Of a DNA stretch of 64,000 nt, positions 19,629 through 30,462 are shown one piece after another (position 1 is the first letter of the stretch; every line of letters starts with the position of its first letter). Under the pieces are notes generated by a model. That model made no database searches. It worked only from the letters and a program-made list of their open reading frames with translations, and had not been told where the DNA came from. This DNA is from Methylopila sp. M107 (GTDB lineage Bacteria; Pseudomonadota; Alphaproteobacteria; Rhizobiales; Methylopilaceae): positions 1,220,176 through 1,284,175 of the forward strand of contig NZ_ARWB01000001.1 in NCBI RefSeq assembly GCF_000384475.1, read 5' to 3'. The translations under genes were made by a program, and so were the position numbers.

Positions 19629-20321
19629 TCAGGCGGCGTTCTCGTCGTCGCTCGGGGCGGGGAGCGCGGCCGGCGGCTCGATCGCGCCGAGGCGCTTGTC
19701 CAGATAGGCGTTCACCTCGACCAGGAGTTCGTCGACGCGGTTCTCGAAGAAGTGGTTCGCGCCCGGGATGATCGACTGGTCGATCACGATGCCGCGCTGG
19801 GTCTTCAGCTTCTCGATCAGCGTCTGCACGTCCTTCATCGGCGCGACGCGGTCCTGGTCGCCATGGACGAACAGGCCCGAGGATGGGCAGGGGGCCAGGA
19901 ACGAGAAGTCGAAGCGGTTCGCCGGCGGGGCGACCGAGATGAAGCCCTCGACCTCGGGACGGCGCATCAGCAGCTGCATGCCGATCCAGGCGCCGAACGA
20001 CACGCCCGCGATCCAGCAGGCGCGCGCGTCGGGGTTCAGCGCCTGCGCCCAGTCGAGCGCGGAGGCGGCGTCCGAGAGCTCGCCGGAGCCATGGTCGAAA
20101 TTGCCCTGGCTGCGGCCGACGCCGCGGAAATTGAAGCGCAGGACCGAAAAGCCCCGGTTCAGGAAGGCGTAGTAGAGATTGTACACGATCTGGTTGTTCA
20201 TCGTGCCCCCGAACTGCGGATGCGGGTGCAGGATGAGCGCGATCGGCGCGCGACGGCGCTTGGCGGGGTGGTAACGTCCCTCGAGCCGGCCGGCGGGGCC
20301 GCTGAAGATCACCTCGGGCAT
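19629..20321 (-). CDS. Alpha/beta hydrolase
   Basis: A 230-aa serine hydrolase of the YsgA/dienelactone-hydrolase-like group. The oxyanion motif is LHPHPQFGGTMNN, the nucleophile elbow is GVSFGAWIG, the acidic residue lies in VHGDQDRV and the catalytic His in GANHFFENR. It is cytosolic, since no signal peptide is visible. ATG 20321. The substrate is unknown. Divergent from the unrecognised gene at 20504. Confidence 0.85.
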   Translation of the reverse strand: MPEVIFSGPAGRLEGRYHPAKRRRAPIALILHPHPQFGGTMNNQIVYNLYYAFLNRGFSVLRFNFRGVGRSQGNFDHGSGELSDAASALDWAQALNPDARACWIAGVSFGAWIGMQLLMRRPEVEGFISVAPPANRFDFSFLAPCPSSGLFVHGDQDRVAPMKDVQTLIEKLKTQRGIVIDQSIIPGANHFFENRVDELLVEVNAYLDKRLGAIEPPAALPAPSDDENAA

Positions 20322-20503
20322 TTTGGATCCTTGAGCTTTGCGCGGCGCTGGCGCTGGCGAGGAGCGCGGCCTTGCGCGACGGTTCGGCTGTCTCTAGCAC
20401 GGAAGGGACGTCGAAAAGCAAGGTTCGCGTGCGGTCTCAGGCGCAGTACGCTCGCAAGGCCGGGCCAGCGATTGCGGGCCGAAGACGCGAGAGGATTGCA
20501 GCG

Positions 20504-21034
20504 TTGGCGAAACGCAAGCGGCGCGGCGACGTCGTCAAAACCATCGACGACCTCCGCGTGGAGGACTTTCAGGCGTTTCCGGTGTGGGAGTTCACGAACT
20601 GCCACGAGGAAACGCTCGACGAGACGGCCGTTCGCCCCGTGGAACGCCTCCCGGCGACCGATCTGGACGGCAAGATCGTCGGAACGGAAGTAGCGCTGGC
20701 GAATGGACGGCGCGTCTGGGCCCTCATTGCAAACGTCGACGTGGCCGACCCCAGAATGACAGAACACTTTCTGGACATCTCACTGGAGCATGACGGGCGC
20801 TGGTTTCCCGTGGCCAACAATGCCGCGTTCGATTTCGCCGAGAGGGGTCCGGATCGTGCGGCCGAGTTTATGGGGCTCCACGTCGATGACGTGTTCCCGA
20901 TCAGCTATGATCTCCGGGAAATCGCGACTGGCGACGTCCGTTCGCTGCAGGGAGAAATTCCGAAGGAACCGCGCGAGCGGCTTACCCTCGAAGAACGTTT
21001 CGCGCTGATCTTTCCGGAACCGGACGGCGGCTGA
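20504..21034 (+). CDS. Unrecognised protein
   Basis: A 176-aa soluble protein. The likely start is TTG 20504 with GAGG about ten bases upstream, giving a basic N-terminus (AKRKRRGDVV). The frame can extend to ATG 20372, but that would reach close to the divergent hydrolase start. The middle (VWEFTNCHEETLDETAVRP) and a beta-rich part (GTEVALANGRRVWALIANV) resemble no family I can name. It lies 25 bp before the cysteine desulfurase gene in the same orientation, so it could be co-transcribed with the suf block. Confidence 0.55.
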   Translation: MAKRKRRGDVVKTIDDLRVEDFQAFPVWEFTNCHEETLDETAVRPVERLPATDLDGKIVGTEVALANGRRVWALIANVDVADPRMTEHFLDISLEHDGRWFPVANNAAFDFAERGPDRAAEFMGLHVDDVFPISYDLREIATGDVRSLQGEIPKEPRERLTLEERFALIFPEPDGG

Positions 21035-21059
21035 ACTAACAACTGGCGCAAAGGACGTC

Positions 21060-22238
21060 ATGCCCGTGTCTCGCGTCTATCTTGACCACAACGCCACGAC
21101 CGCGACGCGGCCGGCCGTGATCGCCGCCATGGCGCAGGCGATGGCCGCGACCGGCAATCCGTCCTCCATCCACGCCGAGGGCAGGGCCAAGCGCGCGCTG
21201 GTCGAAGCCGCGCGCCGGCAGGTCGCGGCGCTCGTCGGCGCGGACCCGGCCTGCGTCACGTTCACGAGCGGCGGCACGGAGGCGTCGAACCTCGCGCTGT
21301 CGCCGTCGATCCGCGACGCCTGCGATCCGCGGCCGGTGACGAAACTGATCGTGTCCGCGGGCGAGCACCCCGCCGTGATGCTCGGCCGGCGTTTCGCCCG
21401 GCCGCAGCTCGAAATGGCGAGAATCGGCGGCGACGGGATCGTAGACCTCGGCGTCATCGATTTGCTCTTCTCCCGCCACCGGGAGGAGCATCCGAACGAA
21501 CGCATGATGCTGGCTCTCATGCTCGCCAACAACGAGACGGGCGTCATCCAGCCGGTCGCCGAGGCCGCCGCCGTCGCGAAGCGGTACGGCGGCCTGGTCC
21601 ATGTCGACGCCGTGCAGGCGGCGGGCAAGATTCCGGTCGACGTCAGGGCGCTCGGCGCCGACTTCATGGCGATCGCCGCGCACAAGTTCGGCGGCCCCGC
21701 CGGCGTCGGCGCGCTGATCCGCGCGCATGAGGCGCTCCACATCGAAGAGCCCGTCATCCGCGGCGGCGGGCAGGAAAAGGGCTGGCGCGGCGGCACGGAG
21801 AACGTGCCCGGGATCGTCGGCATGGGCGTCGCGGCGGCCGATGCGCTCGCCGGCCTTCCCGCCTTCGCGGCGCTCGCGCAGCACAGGGATGCGCTGGAGG
21901 CGGGCCTGCGGCGCATCGCCGAAACCACCGTGTTCGGCGAGGCTGCGCCGCGGCTCCCCAACACCAGCTGTTTTTCAGCCCGCGGGCTCGCGTCCGACCG
22001 GGCGATGATCGCGCTCGATCTTGCAGGGATAGCGGTTTCGGCCGGCTCCGCCTGCTCGTCGGGAAAAGCGAAAGCCTCGCCGGTGCTTGACGCGATGGGC
22101 GTCAATCACGATCTGTCGATGGGAATGCTGCGGATCAGCTTCGGCTGGTCGTCAAATCCGATGGACGGCGAACGCTTCCTCGAGGCCTTCGCGAGGATCG
22201 CCGGCCGTCAAAGCGGGACGGCGCAGAGCGCAGCTTAA
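21060..22238 (+). CDS. Cysteine desulfurase (NifS/IscS-like)
   Basis: A 392-aa PLP enzyme that takes sulfur from cysteine to supply Fe-S cluster assembly. It starts VSRVYLDHNATT and has SGGTEASN, the PLP-binding Lys in AIAAHKFGGPAG and the persulfide Cys in AVSAGSACSSGKAKAS, a long loop typical of group I desulfurases. ATG 21060. It sits 103 bp upstream of sufB and is the probable sulfur donor of this suf operon. The group II enzyme SufS is not found in the window. Confidence 0.92.
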   Translation: MPVSRVYLDHNATTATRPAVIAAMAQAMAATGNPSSIHAEGRAKRALVEAARRQVAALVGADPACVTFTSGGTEASNLALSPSIRDACDPRPVTKLIVSAGEHPAVMLGRRFARPQLEMARIGGDGIVDLGVIDLLFSRHREEHPNERMMLALMLANNETGVIQPVAEAAAVAKRYGGLVHVDAVQAAGKIPVDVRALGADFMAIAAHKFGGPAGVGALIRAHEALHIEEPVIRGGGQEKGWRGGTENVPGIVGMGVAAADALAGLPAFAALAQHRDALEAGLRRIAETTVFGEAAPRLPNTSCFSARGLASDRAMIALDLAGIAVSAGSACSSGKAKASPVLDAMGVNHDLSMGMLRISFGWSSNPMDGERFLEAFARIAGRQSGTAQSAA

Positions 22239-22341
22239 GATATTGTAAGCCTGCTGGGCGTTTCGCATGCGCGAAAGCCCTGCTAGAGAGTTTCCAATCA
22301 GGGCCGCGCGCCCCCGAAGCGCGGCCGAGGAGTTTGCGAGA

Positions 22342-23814
<1,473 letters not shown>

Positions 23815-23823
23815 TTCAGCGGC

Positions 23824-23926
23824 GTCATCCCGGACAGCCTAAGGCCGCGCCGGGATCGTTCTCACGAACAGGCGCCATTATCGGAAGACGACCACGGATT
23901 GCCGCTGTCGCGGCGTCCGGGATGAC
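23824..23926. repeat. Dispersed intergenic palindromic repeat, copy E
   Basis: GTCATCCCGG at the left and CCGGGATGAC at the right, 103 bp in total, lying inside the suf operon between sufB and sufC. Hairpins here could alter the sufB:sufCD stoichiometry by stabilising or attenuating the mRNA (inference). Confidence 0.65.
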
Positions 23927-23946
23927 GAATGTCGAACGGGAAGAGA

Positions 23947-24696
<750 letters not shown>

Positions 24697-24710
24697 CGGT
24701 GGGCGATGTC

Positions 24711-26027
24711 ATGAACGCTGAAGTCAGACCCATACGGACCGCGGCCGAGACCGCGCTCGGCGAAGCCTATGCGTCGGTTCGCGCGGACCTGCCGGGGGGC
24801 GAGACCGCGCGGCTCGTCCGCGACGCCGCATTCGCAAACGTCGAACGCGCGGGCCTGCCGAACCGCCGCGTCGAGGACTGGAAATATACCGACCTTCGCG
24901 CGCTGATGCGCGACATCCGGCCGTTCCCGGCGGCGCCCGTCGCGGCGGATGTCGAGGGGGCGAGGACGCTGCTGTCGTTCGGCGACGTCGACGCCCAGCG
25001 CGTGGTGTTCGTCAACGGCCGCCTCGTGCCGGAACTCTCCGACGTCGACGGCGTGGAGGGCGGCGTCTCGATCGCGCCGCTCGCGGTCGCGCTCGCGGGC
25101 GACGCGGCCTCGGCGCTCGCGCTGAAGGGCCTGCCGAAGAACAACGTGCCGACCGAGCTGAATACGGCGTTCGTGGCGGACGGGCTGGTGATCGCGGTCG
25201 CCGACGGGGTCGCGGCGCAGCGCCCGATCCATGTCGCGAACATCCAGACCGGCGAGGGCCACGCTTCCTACGGCCGCGTGCTGATTTCGATCGGGCGGGG
25301 CGGTTCGCTCACTTTCCTCGAAAGCCATGTCGGCGAGGGCGGCGCGCATCAGACCAACACGCTGGTCGGCGTCGACCTGGCGGATGAGGCGAGGCTGACG
25401 CTGGTCAAGCTGCAGGACGAGAACCTCGCGACGCTGCATCTCGCGACGCTCGCGGTCCGGCTCGGCGCACGCTCGAAGCTCGATACGGTCACGCTCTCGG
25501 CGGGCTCCGCCGCCGCGCGCCAGCAGATCCAGCTCGACTACGCCGGCGACCACGCCGAGGCGAACGTCACGGGCGCGGGCTTCGCCGGCGGTCGCCGTCA
25601 TCTCGACACGACGCTGGTGGTCGACCACGCGACGCTCCACTGCTCCAGCCGCGAGCTGTTCAAGACCGCGCTCGACGGCGAGGCGCGCTCTGTGTTCCAG
25701 GGCAAGATCGTGGTGCGGCCCGGCGCCCAGAAGACCGACGGCAAGATGATGGCGAACGCGCTGCTCCTCTCGGAGGGCGCAGAGGCGGACGCCAAACCCG
25801 AACTCGAGATCTTCGCCGACGACGTCGTCTGCGGCCATGGCGCGACGGTCGGCCAGCTCGACGACGAGCTGCTGTTCTACCTCAAGGCCCGCGGCATCCC
25901 GCAGGCCGAGGCCGAGGCGCTGTTGGTTCAGGCCTTCGTCGGCGAGGTGCTGGAGGCCATCGAGATCGACCCCTTGCGCGAGGCGCTGATGGCGCGCGCC
26001 GAAAGGTGGCTCGTCGAGCGCAGCTGA
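24711..26027 (+). CDS. sufD: Fe-S cluster assembly protein SufD
   Basis: A 438-aa paralogue and partner of SufB in the SufBCD scaffold. N-terminal GLPNRRVEDWKYTDLRAL and C-terminal DDVVCGHGATVGQLDDELLF (with the conserved His) are typical. ATG 24711. In many related genomes the operon continues with sufS and small assembly factors. Here it ends at sufD and is followed by an IS110 element, and no such genes follow in the window. Confidence 0.94.
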   Translation: MNAEVRPIRTAAETALGEAYASVRADLPGGETARLVRDAAFANVERAGLPNRRVEDWKYTDLRALMRDIRPFPAAPVAADVEGARTLLSFGDVDAQRVVFVNGRLVPELSDVDGVEGGVSIAPLAVALAGDAASALALKGLPKNNVPTELNTAFVADGLVIAVADGVAAQRPIHVANIQTGEGHASYGRVLISIGRGGSLTFLESHVGEGGAHQTNTLVGVDLADEARLTLVKLQDENLATLHLATLAVRLGARSKLDTVTLSAGSAAARQQIQLDYAGDHAEANVTGAGFAGGRRHLDTTLVVDHATLHCSSRELFKTALDGEARSVFQGKIVVRPGAQKTDGKMMANALLLSEGAEADAKPELEIFADDVVCGHGATVGQLDDELLFYLKARGIPQAEAEALLVQAFVGEVLEAIEIDPLREALMARAERWLVERS

Positions 26028-26240
26028 GGGCGTCGGACGCGCATGCGTCTCCGGTCCTCTATTGGGAGGGTGGGGCGTCATTCCGGCTGCAGCGAAGCGG
26101 AAGGCCGGAATCCAGACACACGAACGATTCCCGGCATGGCGGAGATGGCTGTGGATCTGGATTCCTGTGTGTCTCGCCTATGGCATTGTGTTGGCGGGCG
26201 AGAGACCGTTGGATTCCTGATCGCTTGAGATCGCGGCAGC

Positions 26241-26295
26241 CGGCTCGGTCCTCGCCCGCCTGTACAAACCCAACCTGAACAGTTGACCGAGGCCG
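26241..26295 (+). ncRNA. Candidate IS110 bridge-RNA stem-loop
   Basis: CGGCTCGGTC (26241-26250) pairs with GACCGAGGCCG (26285-26295), leaving a loop of about 34 nt, in the non-coding left end of the IS. IS110 recombinases are guided by a structured RNA transcribed from this position (established for IS621). Only a predicted helix is visible, so the assignment is tentative. Confidence 0.35.
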
Positions 26296-26329
26296 CGCCA
26301 ACGGACCTCGCATCACAGGGATAGGCGCG

Positions 26330-27271
26330 ATGATCATAACCCCTGGCTTCATCGGTTGCGACGTCTCCAAAGCTCATCTCGACATTTTCGACGGCGGCCT
26401 CGGCCGGCCTGAACGCATCCCGAACTGCGCGGAGGCGATCGCGGCGCTCTGCGAACGCTGGCGCTCGCGCGAGGTCTTCGCTCTGTTCGAAGCCACCGGA
26501 CGCTACGATGCGGGCCTGCGGCTCGCGCTCGACGCGGCGGGCATTCCTTACGCCCGCGTCAACCCGGCCCATGCCCGCGCCTTCGCGCGCGCCAAGGGAC
26601 GGCTCGCCAAAACCGACGCGATCGACGCTGAAAGCCTGGCCGCCATGGCCATGACGCTGAGGCCCGATCCCAGCCCCGCCCGCAGTGCGGTCCGCGACCG
26701 CCTGGCGGCGCTCGGCGGTCGCCGCGACCAGCTAGTCGCCGATCGCGCCCGCGAGAAAGCGCGGCGCGAAGCGCTCGACGAGCCCGCCGTGGCGGACGAC
26801 ATCGCCGCCCATCTCGACTTCCTCGATGGCCGCATCAAAGCGCTCGAGGCCGCGATCGCGGCGCTCGTCGCGGCCGAGGCCGAGCTGGCCCAGGACCAAG
26901 CGCTACTGCGTTCGATTCCGGGCTTCGGGCCGATCGCGACCACCGTCATGCTCTCAGTCATGCCGGAGCTCGGCCGCCGCGACCCGAAGGCCATCGCGGC
27001 GCTCGCGGGCCTCGCCCCGATCAATCGTGACAGCGGCGCGTTCCGCGGCAAGCGCGCGATCGGCGGCGGACGGCGGCGCGTGCGACGGGCGCTCTACATG
27101 GCCGCGCTCGCGGCGATCAAGACCAGGCAGCGCTTCGCCGACATCTACAAAGCCATGATCGCCAAGGGAAAACCGCCCAAGGTCGCGATCATCGCCATCG
27201 CCCGGAAGCTCCTCGTTGTCGCAAACGCAGTCCTGCGAGATCAGACACCCTTCAAAGCAGAACACGCCTGA
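26330..27271 (+). CDS. IS110 family transposase (DEDD recombinase)
   Basis: A 313-aa recombinase. The N-terminal RuvC-like DEDD domain begins FIGCDVSKAHLDIFD, with further acidic residues in LFEATGRYD and KTDAIDAESLA. A helical linker follows, then the C-terminal Transposase_20 domain with the helix-hairpin-helix LLRSIPGFGPIATTV and the Ser-containing INRDSGAFRGKR. The reading frame is full length and apparently intact, so the element may still be mobile. ATG 26330. Confidence 0.92.
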   Translation: MIITPGFIGCDVSKAHLDIFDGGLGRPERIPNCAEAIAALCERWRSREVFALFEATGRYDAGLRLALDAAGIPYARVNPAHARAFARAKGRLAKTDAIDAESLAAMAMTLRPDPSPARSAVRDRLAALGGRRDQLVADRAREKARREALDEPAVADDIAAHLDFLDGRIKALEAAIAALVAAEAELAQDQALLRSIPGFGPIATTVMLSVMPELGRRDPKAIAALAGLAPINRDSGAFRGKRAIGGGRRRVRRALYMAALAAIKTRQRFADIYKAMIAKGKPPKVAIIAIARKLLVVANAVLRDQTPFKAEHA

Positions 27272-27424
27272 AAACACAGTTGCCGGCCCTCCGGCCGGAA
27301 TGACGGTTCAATGTGTCCGGTCGCGCTCTTGCGAAGCGGCGACGCTGCGGCTTTTGTGTTGACGCTTCGAACGCTTTCCCCTCCGGCGCTCCGGCGGCTG
27401 ACGGGACCGGAACCGCGCAAGCCC

Positions 27425-28381
27425 ATGCCCTTCCCAAAACTCCTCGAAGGCCGCCTTGCGCTTCCTGTCATCGGCGCGCCGATGTTCATCGTTTCGGGCC
27501 CCGATCTCGTGCTCGCGCAGTGCAAGGCGGGGATCGTCGGCTCGTTCCCGGCGCTGAACGCGCGGCCCGCTGAGGCGCTCGATCTCTGGCTCACACGGAT
27601 CGAGACCGAGCTCGCCGCATTCGCGGCCGAGAACCCCGACCTGCCGGTCGCGCCCTTCGCGGTGAACCAGATCGTCCACGCCTCGAATGCAAGGCTCGGC
27701 GAGGATATGGCGGTCTGCGCGCGCCATCGGGTTCCGATCGTCATCACCTCGCTCCGCCCGCCGACCGAGGTGGTGAAGGCTGTCCACGACTGGGGCGGGA
27801 TCGTGCTGCACGACGTCGTCTCGATCCGGCACGCCGAGAAGGCGATCGAGGCGGGGGTCGACGGGCTGATCCTGGTCGCGGCGGGCGCCGGCGGTCATGC
27901 CGGACCGCTCAGCCCATTTGCGCTCGTCCAGGAAGCGCGCGCCATCTTCGACGGGCCGCTGATCCTTTCCGGCGCGATCGCGACCGGCGCGGCTGTGCTG
28001 GCCGCGCAGGCGATGGGCGCGGACCTCGCTTATGTCGGCACGCGCTTCATCGCCTCGGACGAGGCGAACGCCGATCCCGCCTACAAGAGCATGCTGGCGA
28101 CGAGCGCGGCGAGCGACATCGTCTACACCTCGCTGTTCACCGGCGTCGCGGGGAACTACCTCAAACCGTCGATCGCGGCCGCCGGCCTCGACCCGGACGC
28201 CTTGCCGGACGGCGACAAGTCGAAGATGGATTTCGGTGCCTTTTCCGCCGCCAAGGCGTGGCGCGACGTGTGGGGGGCGGGGCAGGGGGTCGGCGCAATC
28301 GCCGAGACGCTGCCCGCCGCCGAAATCGTGCGCCGGATGGCGGCCGAGCACCGGGCCGCGAAGGCGACGCTCGCGGGCTGA
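27425..28381 (+). CDS. Nitronate monooxygenase-like FMN oxidoreductase
   Basis: A 318-aa TIM-barrel flavoprotein of the NMO/2-nitropropane dioxygenase family: PVIGAPMFIVSGP, HDVVSIRHAEKA, LILVAAGAGGHAGP with the FMN-binding/catalytic His, and ADLAYVGTRFIASDEA. It probably oxidises alkyl nitronates or related compounds using O2; the real substrate is unknown. ATG 27425 gives the typical short N-terminus; the longer frame runs into the repeat. Confidence 0.85.
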   Translation: MPFPKLLEGRLALPVIGAPMFIVSGPDLVLAQCKAGIVGSFPALNARPAEALDLWLTRIETELAAFAAENPDLPVAPFAVNQIVHASNARLGEDMAVCARHRVPIVITSLRPPTEVVKAVHDWGGIVLHDVVSIRHAEKAIEAGVDGLILVAAGAGGHAGPLSPFALVQEARAIFDGPLILSGAIATGAAVLAAQAMGADLAYVGTRFIASDEANADPAYKSMLATSAASDIVYTSLFTGVAGNYLKPSIAAAGLDPDALPDGDKSKMDFGAFSAAKAWRDVWGAGQGVGAIAETLPAAEIVRRMAAEHRAAKATLAG

Positions 28382-28838
28382 CCCGCGGCGGCCCGGCATG
28401 GCCGGCCGCTCCGGCCGTCCGGACCATCCCTGGCCGCATGCATTTCCGAGAGAATGAGGCGTTTCGGCGGAGCGCCCCTGGCCGCGTCGGCCAGCCCATG
28501 CGGCCGGCCGGCCGCATTGACCCCTCGCCCAGTCGGTGACCCGGAGCGGTCTGTCCGGCAATCAGCGGAGCGACCCGCGACCACGCGACTCCAGGCGCGA
28601 GCAGCTCCTGCATCGCCAGCCACCTGTTCGAAGGCGCAGGTGGCGGAAGAGGTGTCCGCCTAACTAGGCTTTACCGGCCTTCCTGCTCCAGTTCCTTACC
28701 CGTGAAAAGATCAATATCTATCGGCAGTTAGGTGCTCGACTAACTTACTCAGTGGATCTAGCCTGCACCGCCCTTCACTCCAATAGCCGTTGTCTGCTAG
28801 GGATAGCGCTGGGGTATACGGGCGGTTGGGAGTGTGAG
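28382..28838. other. Intergenic region holding the left end of the island
   Basis: A 457-bp stretch between the NMO gene and the integrase. Up to 28640 it is GC-rich and shows nothing recognisable. From 28655 onward the base composition falls, consistent with the switch to acquired DNA just after the 14-bp repeat. The integrase promoter should lie in 28660-28835. Confidence 0.5.
28641..28654. repeat. attL: 14-bp direct repeat of the tRNA-Ser 3' end
   Basis: TGGCGGAAGAGGTG is identical to 42906-42919, the CCA end and 3' acceptor arm of tRNA-Ser(UGA). The match stops on both sides. It lies 185 bp upstream of the integrase start. Such a repeat is what tRNA-targeting tyrosine integrases leave. 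Confidence 0.75.
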
Positions 28839-30095
28839 ATGACGACGGGAAGGTCGATGAACAGACTTTCCGCGAGGTCGGTTGCGACAGCGCCGGCGGG
28901 CCGCCACGCGGACGGCGGCAACCTCTACCTTTTGGTGACCACGACCGGCGCGAAGTCGTGGTTGCTCATTTTTCGTCACGACGGACGGCAACGCGAGATG
29001 GGGCTAGGCGCGGTTCGCTCTGTCTCGCTCGCTCGTGCGCGAGAACTCGCCGCCGCTGCGCGGGCGCAGCTTTCTGACGGTATCGATCCGATCGAAGCGC
29101 GGAGGCAGAGCAGGGAAGAGGCATCGCGCGCCAGTAGGCGCGTTCCAACCTTCGGCGAGGCCGCGGATCAGATCATCGAGTCCATGGAGTCCGGCTGGCG
29201 TAACTCCAAACACCGCGCCCAATGGCGTATGACGCTTGGGCGAGCGCGTGACCCGGAAGGCGAGCTGACGGGGGAGGGATATTGCCTGGCGCTTGCCGAC
29301 AAGCCTGTTAACGAGGTCACGACCGCAGACGTCCTCGCAGTGTTGCGACCTATCTGGAGCGAGAAGGCAGAGACCGCCTCGCGTGTTCGAGGGCGGATCG
29401 AGGCCGTTCTGAATGCAGCAAAGGCCGAAGGGTTTCGGTCAGGCGAAAACCCCGCGCTCTGGCGCGGACATCTCGACAGGCTGCTCGCCAAGCGTCAGAA
29501 GCTTCAGCGCGGGCATCATAGGGCGCTCGCCTACGAGGATCTTCCAGCGTTCGTAGCGGACTTGCGCGGCCGGGATGGCGTCGCGCCTCTCGCGCTTGAA
29601 TTTGCCATCTTGACCGCCAGTCGAACAGGGGAAGTGCTCGGCGCAAGACGGAGCGAATTCGACCTCGATCGGCGTCTGTGGTCGATCCCCGCGGCGCGTA
29701 TGAAGGCGGGTCGTTCACATCGCGTGCCGCTCGTTGAGCGTGCGGTCGAGATCCTCGCCGAGCTTGAGCCTCTCCGTCGGGACGCGAGCACACCAGACGC
29801 CGTTATGTTTCCGTCGCCACGGCGCTCGAATGAGCCTCTCTCCAACATGGCATTGGCCACCGTGCTCAAGCGTATGGATTATTCCGTAACGACACATGGC
29901 TTTCGCTCGACATTTCGCGATTGGGCGGGCGACCAAACGAATTTCGCACGGGAGGTGGTGGAGGCGGCGCTGGCGCATTCAATTCGCGACGCGACGGAGG
30001 CGGCCTATAGGCGCCAAGATGCGTTAGAGAAGCGCCGAGAACTTATGAACGCCTGGGCGAGGTACGCCGCACCATCGACCGTTGAGGCCGACTAA
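28839..30095 (+). CDS. int: P4-type tyrosine recombinase integrase
   Basis: A 418-aa integrase with an N-terminal DUF4102-like arm-binding domain (RHADGGNLYLLVTTTGAKSW, RQREMGLGAVRSVSLARARE), a core-binding domain (about 105-205) and a catalytic domain with Arg in TASRTGEVLGAR, HGFRS in THGFRSTFRDWAG, a further His in LAHSIRD and the Tyr nucleophile in EAAYRRQD. It should integrate the element at the tRNA-Ser end and, with a directionality factor, excise it. The start is ATG 28839 behind GGGAG; an earlier start codon is in frame at 28752. Confidence 0.93.
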   Translation: MTTGRSMNRLSARSVATAPAGRHADGGNLYLLVTTTGAKSWLLIFRHDGRQREMGLGAVRSVSLARARELAAAARAQLSDGIDPIEARRQSREEASRASRRVPTFGEAADQIIESMESGWRNSKHRAQWRMTLGRARDPEGELTGEGYCLALADKPVNEVTTADVLAVLRPIWSEKAETASRVRGRIEAVLNAAKAEGFRSGENPALWRGHLDRLLAKRQKLQRGHHRALAYEDLPAFVADLRGRDGVAPLALEFAILTASRTGEVLGARRSEFDLDRRLWSIPAARMKAGRSHRVPLVERAVEILAELEPLRRDASTPDAVMFPSPRRSNEPLSNMALATVLKRMDYSVTTHGFRSTFRDWAGDQTNFAREVVEAALAHSIRDATEAAYRRQDALEKRRELMNAWARYAAPSTVEAD

Positions 30096-30162
30096 AGGGT
30101 GCCTGGGCGCCGCCGATTTTGACTCGGCTAGCTATGCGTCGAGCGCTACGTTCCGCACTTAC

Positions 30163-30202
30163 GATCATTGATTAGACGATTTTGAATAACCTGATCATTG
30201 AT
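30163..30202. repeat. Pair of 10-bp direct repeats GATCATTGAT
   Basis: Perfect copies at 30163-30172 and 30193-30202, 30 bp apart start to start (about three helical turns), in AT-richer non-coding DNA just after int. Likely protein-binding sites: integrase arm sites, excisionase sites or an operator for the following genes. Confidence 0.45.
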
Positions 30203-30219
30203 CCTTGTAATGCGGTCGA

Positions 30220-30462
30220 GTGGCCGCCTGTGGAAAAGTCTATCAACGCCAAATCCAAGCCTATATGCGTAGCGCAAACGCCGATTTGGCTCGGGTGCTG
30301 ATAACTGAGCAATTTCGGTCTGCACAAACCTTCATGGTCCGTCATGGTCGGTGCTGGAGATGTAACGAATCCGGCGAAGACATCGGCGTGAATTGCTCGC
30401 AATGTCCGCCCAACGATTTCCCCGGAGCGGATTATGCAAATTCCAAACACTACCCCCGTTGA
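30220..30462 (+). CDS. Possible small zinc-finger protein
   Basis: An 80-aa frame from GTG 30220 (ATG 30265 is an alternative) with a neat CWRC-x10-CSQC pair that looks like a zinc ribbon. It overlaps the start of the next gene by 29 bp in another frame and shows no strong ribosome-binding site, so it may be spurious. If real it is a small DNA- or protein-binding factor of the island. Confidence 0.35.
   Translation: MAACGKVYQRQIQAYMRSANADLARVLITEQFRSAQTFMVRHGRCWRCNESGEDIGVNCSQCPPNDFPGADYANSKHYPR

Larger units (their letters stand above)
26217..27290 (+). mobile_element. IS110-family insertion sequence
   Basis: Boundaries are inferred by restoring the palindromic repeat that the element interrupts: the left flank ends at GGATTC and the right flank resumes at CCGGCCGGAATGAC, with a CT dinucleotide at both junctions (26217-26218 and 27289-27290). 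The uncertainty is a few bases on each side. About 110 bp of non-coding DNA lies before the transposase and about 20 bp after it, with no terminal inverted repeats, as expected for IS110 rather than IS1111 types. Confidence 0.6.
26077..27304. repeat. Dispersed palindromic repeat split by an IS110
   Basis: The outer ends GTCATTCCGGC (26077-26087) and GCCGGAATGAC (27294-27304) are perfect inverted repeats of the same family as copies A-E, but they are 1.2 kb apart because the IS110 sits between them. The left half keeps its own hairpin (TTCCGGC..GCCGGAA). Confidence 0.6.

Noticed and set aside
22239-22341. Possible iron-responsive operator before sufB
   Set aside because: No inverted repeat or known Rir/Irr/IscR box could be seen with confidence.
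28382-28640. Possible partial gene left of the island
   Set aside because: Frames are short and lack family resemblance.
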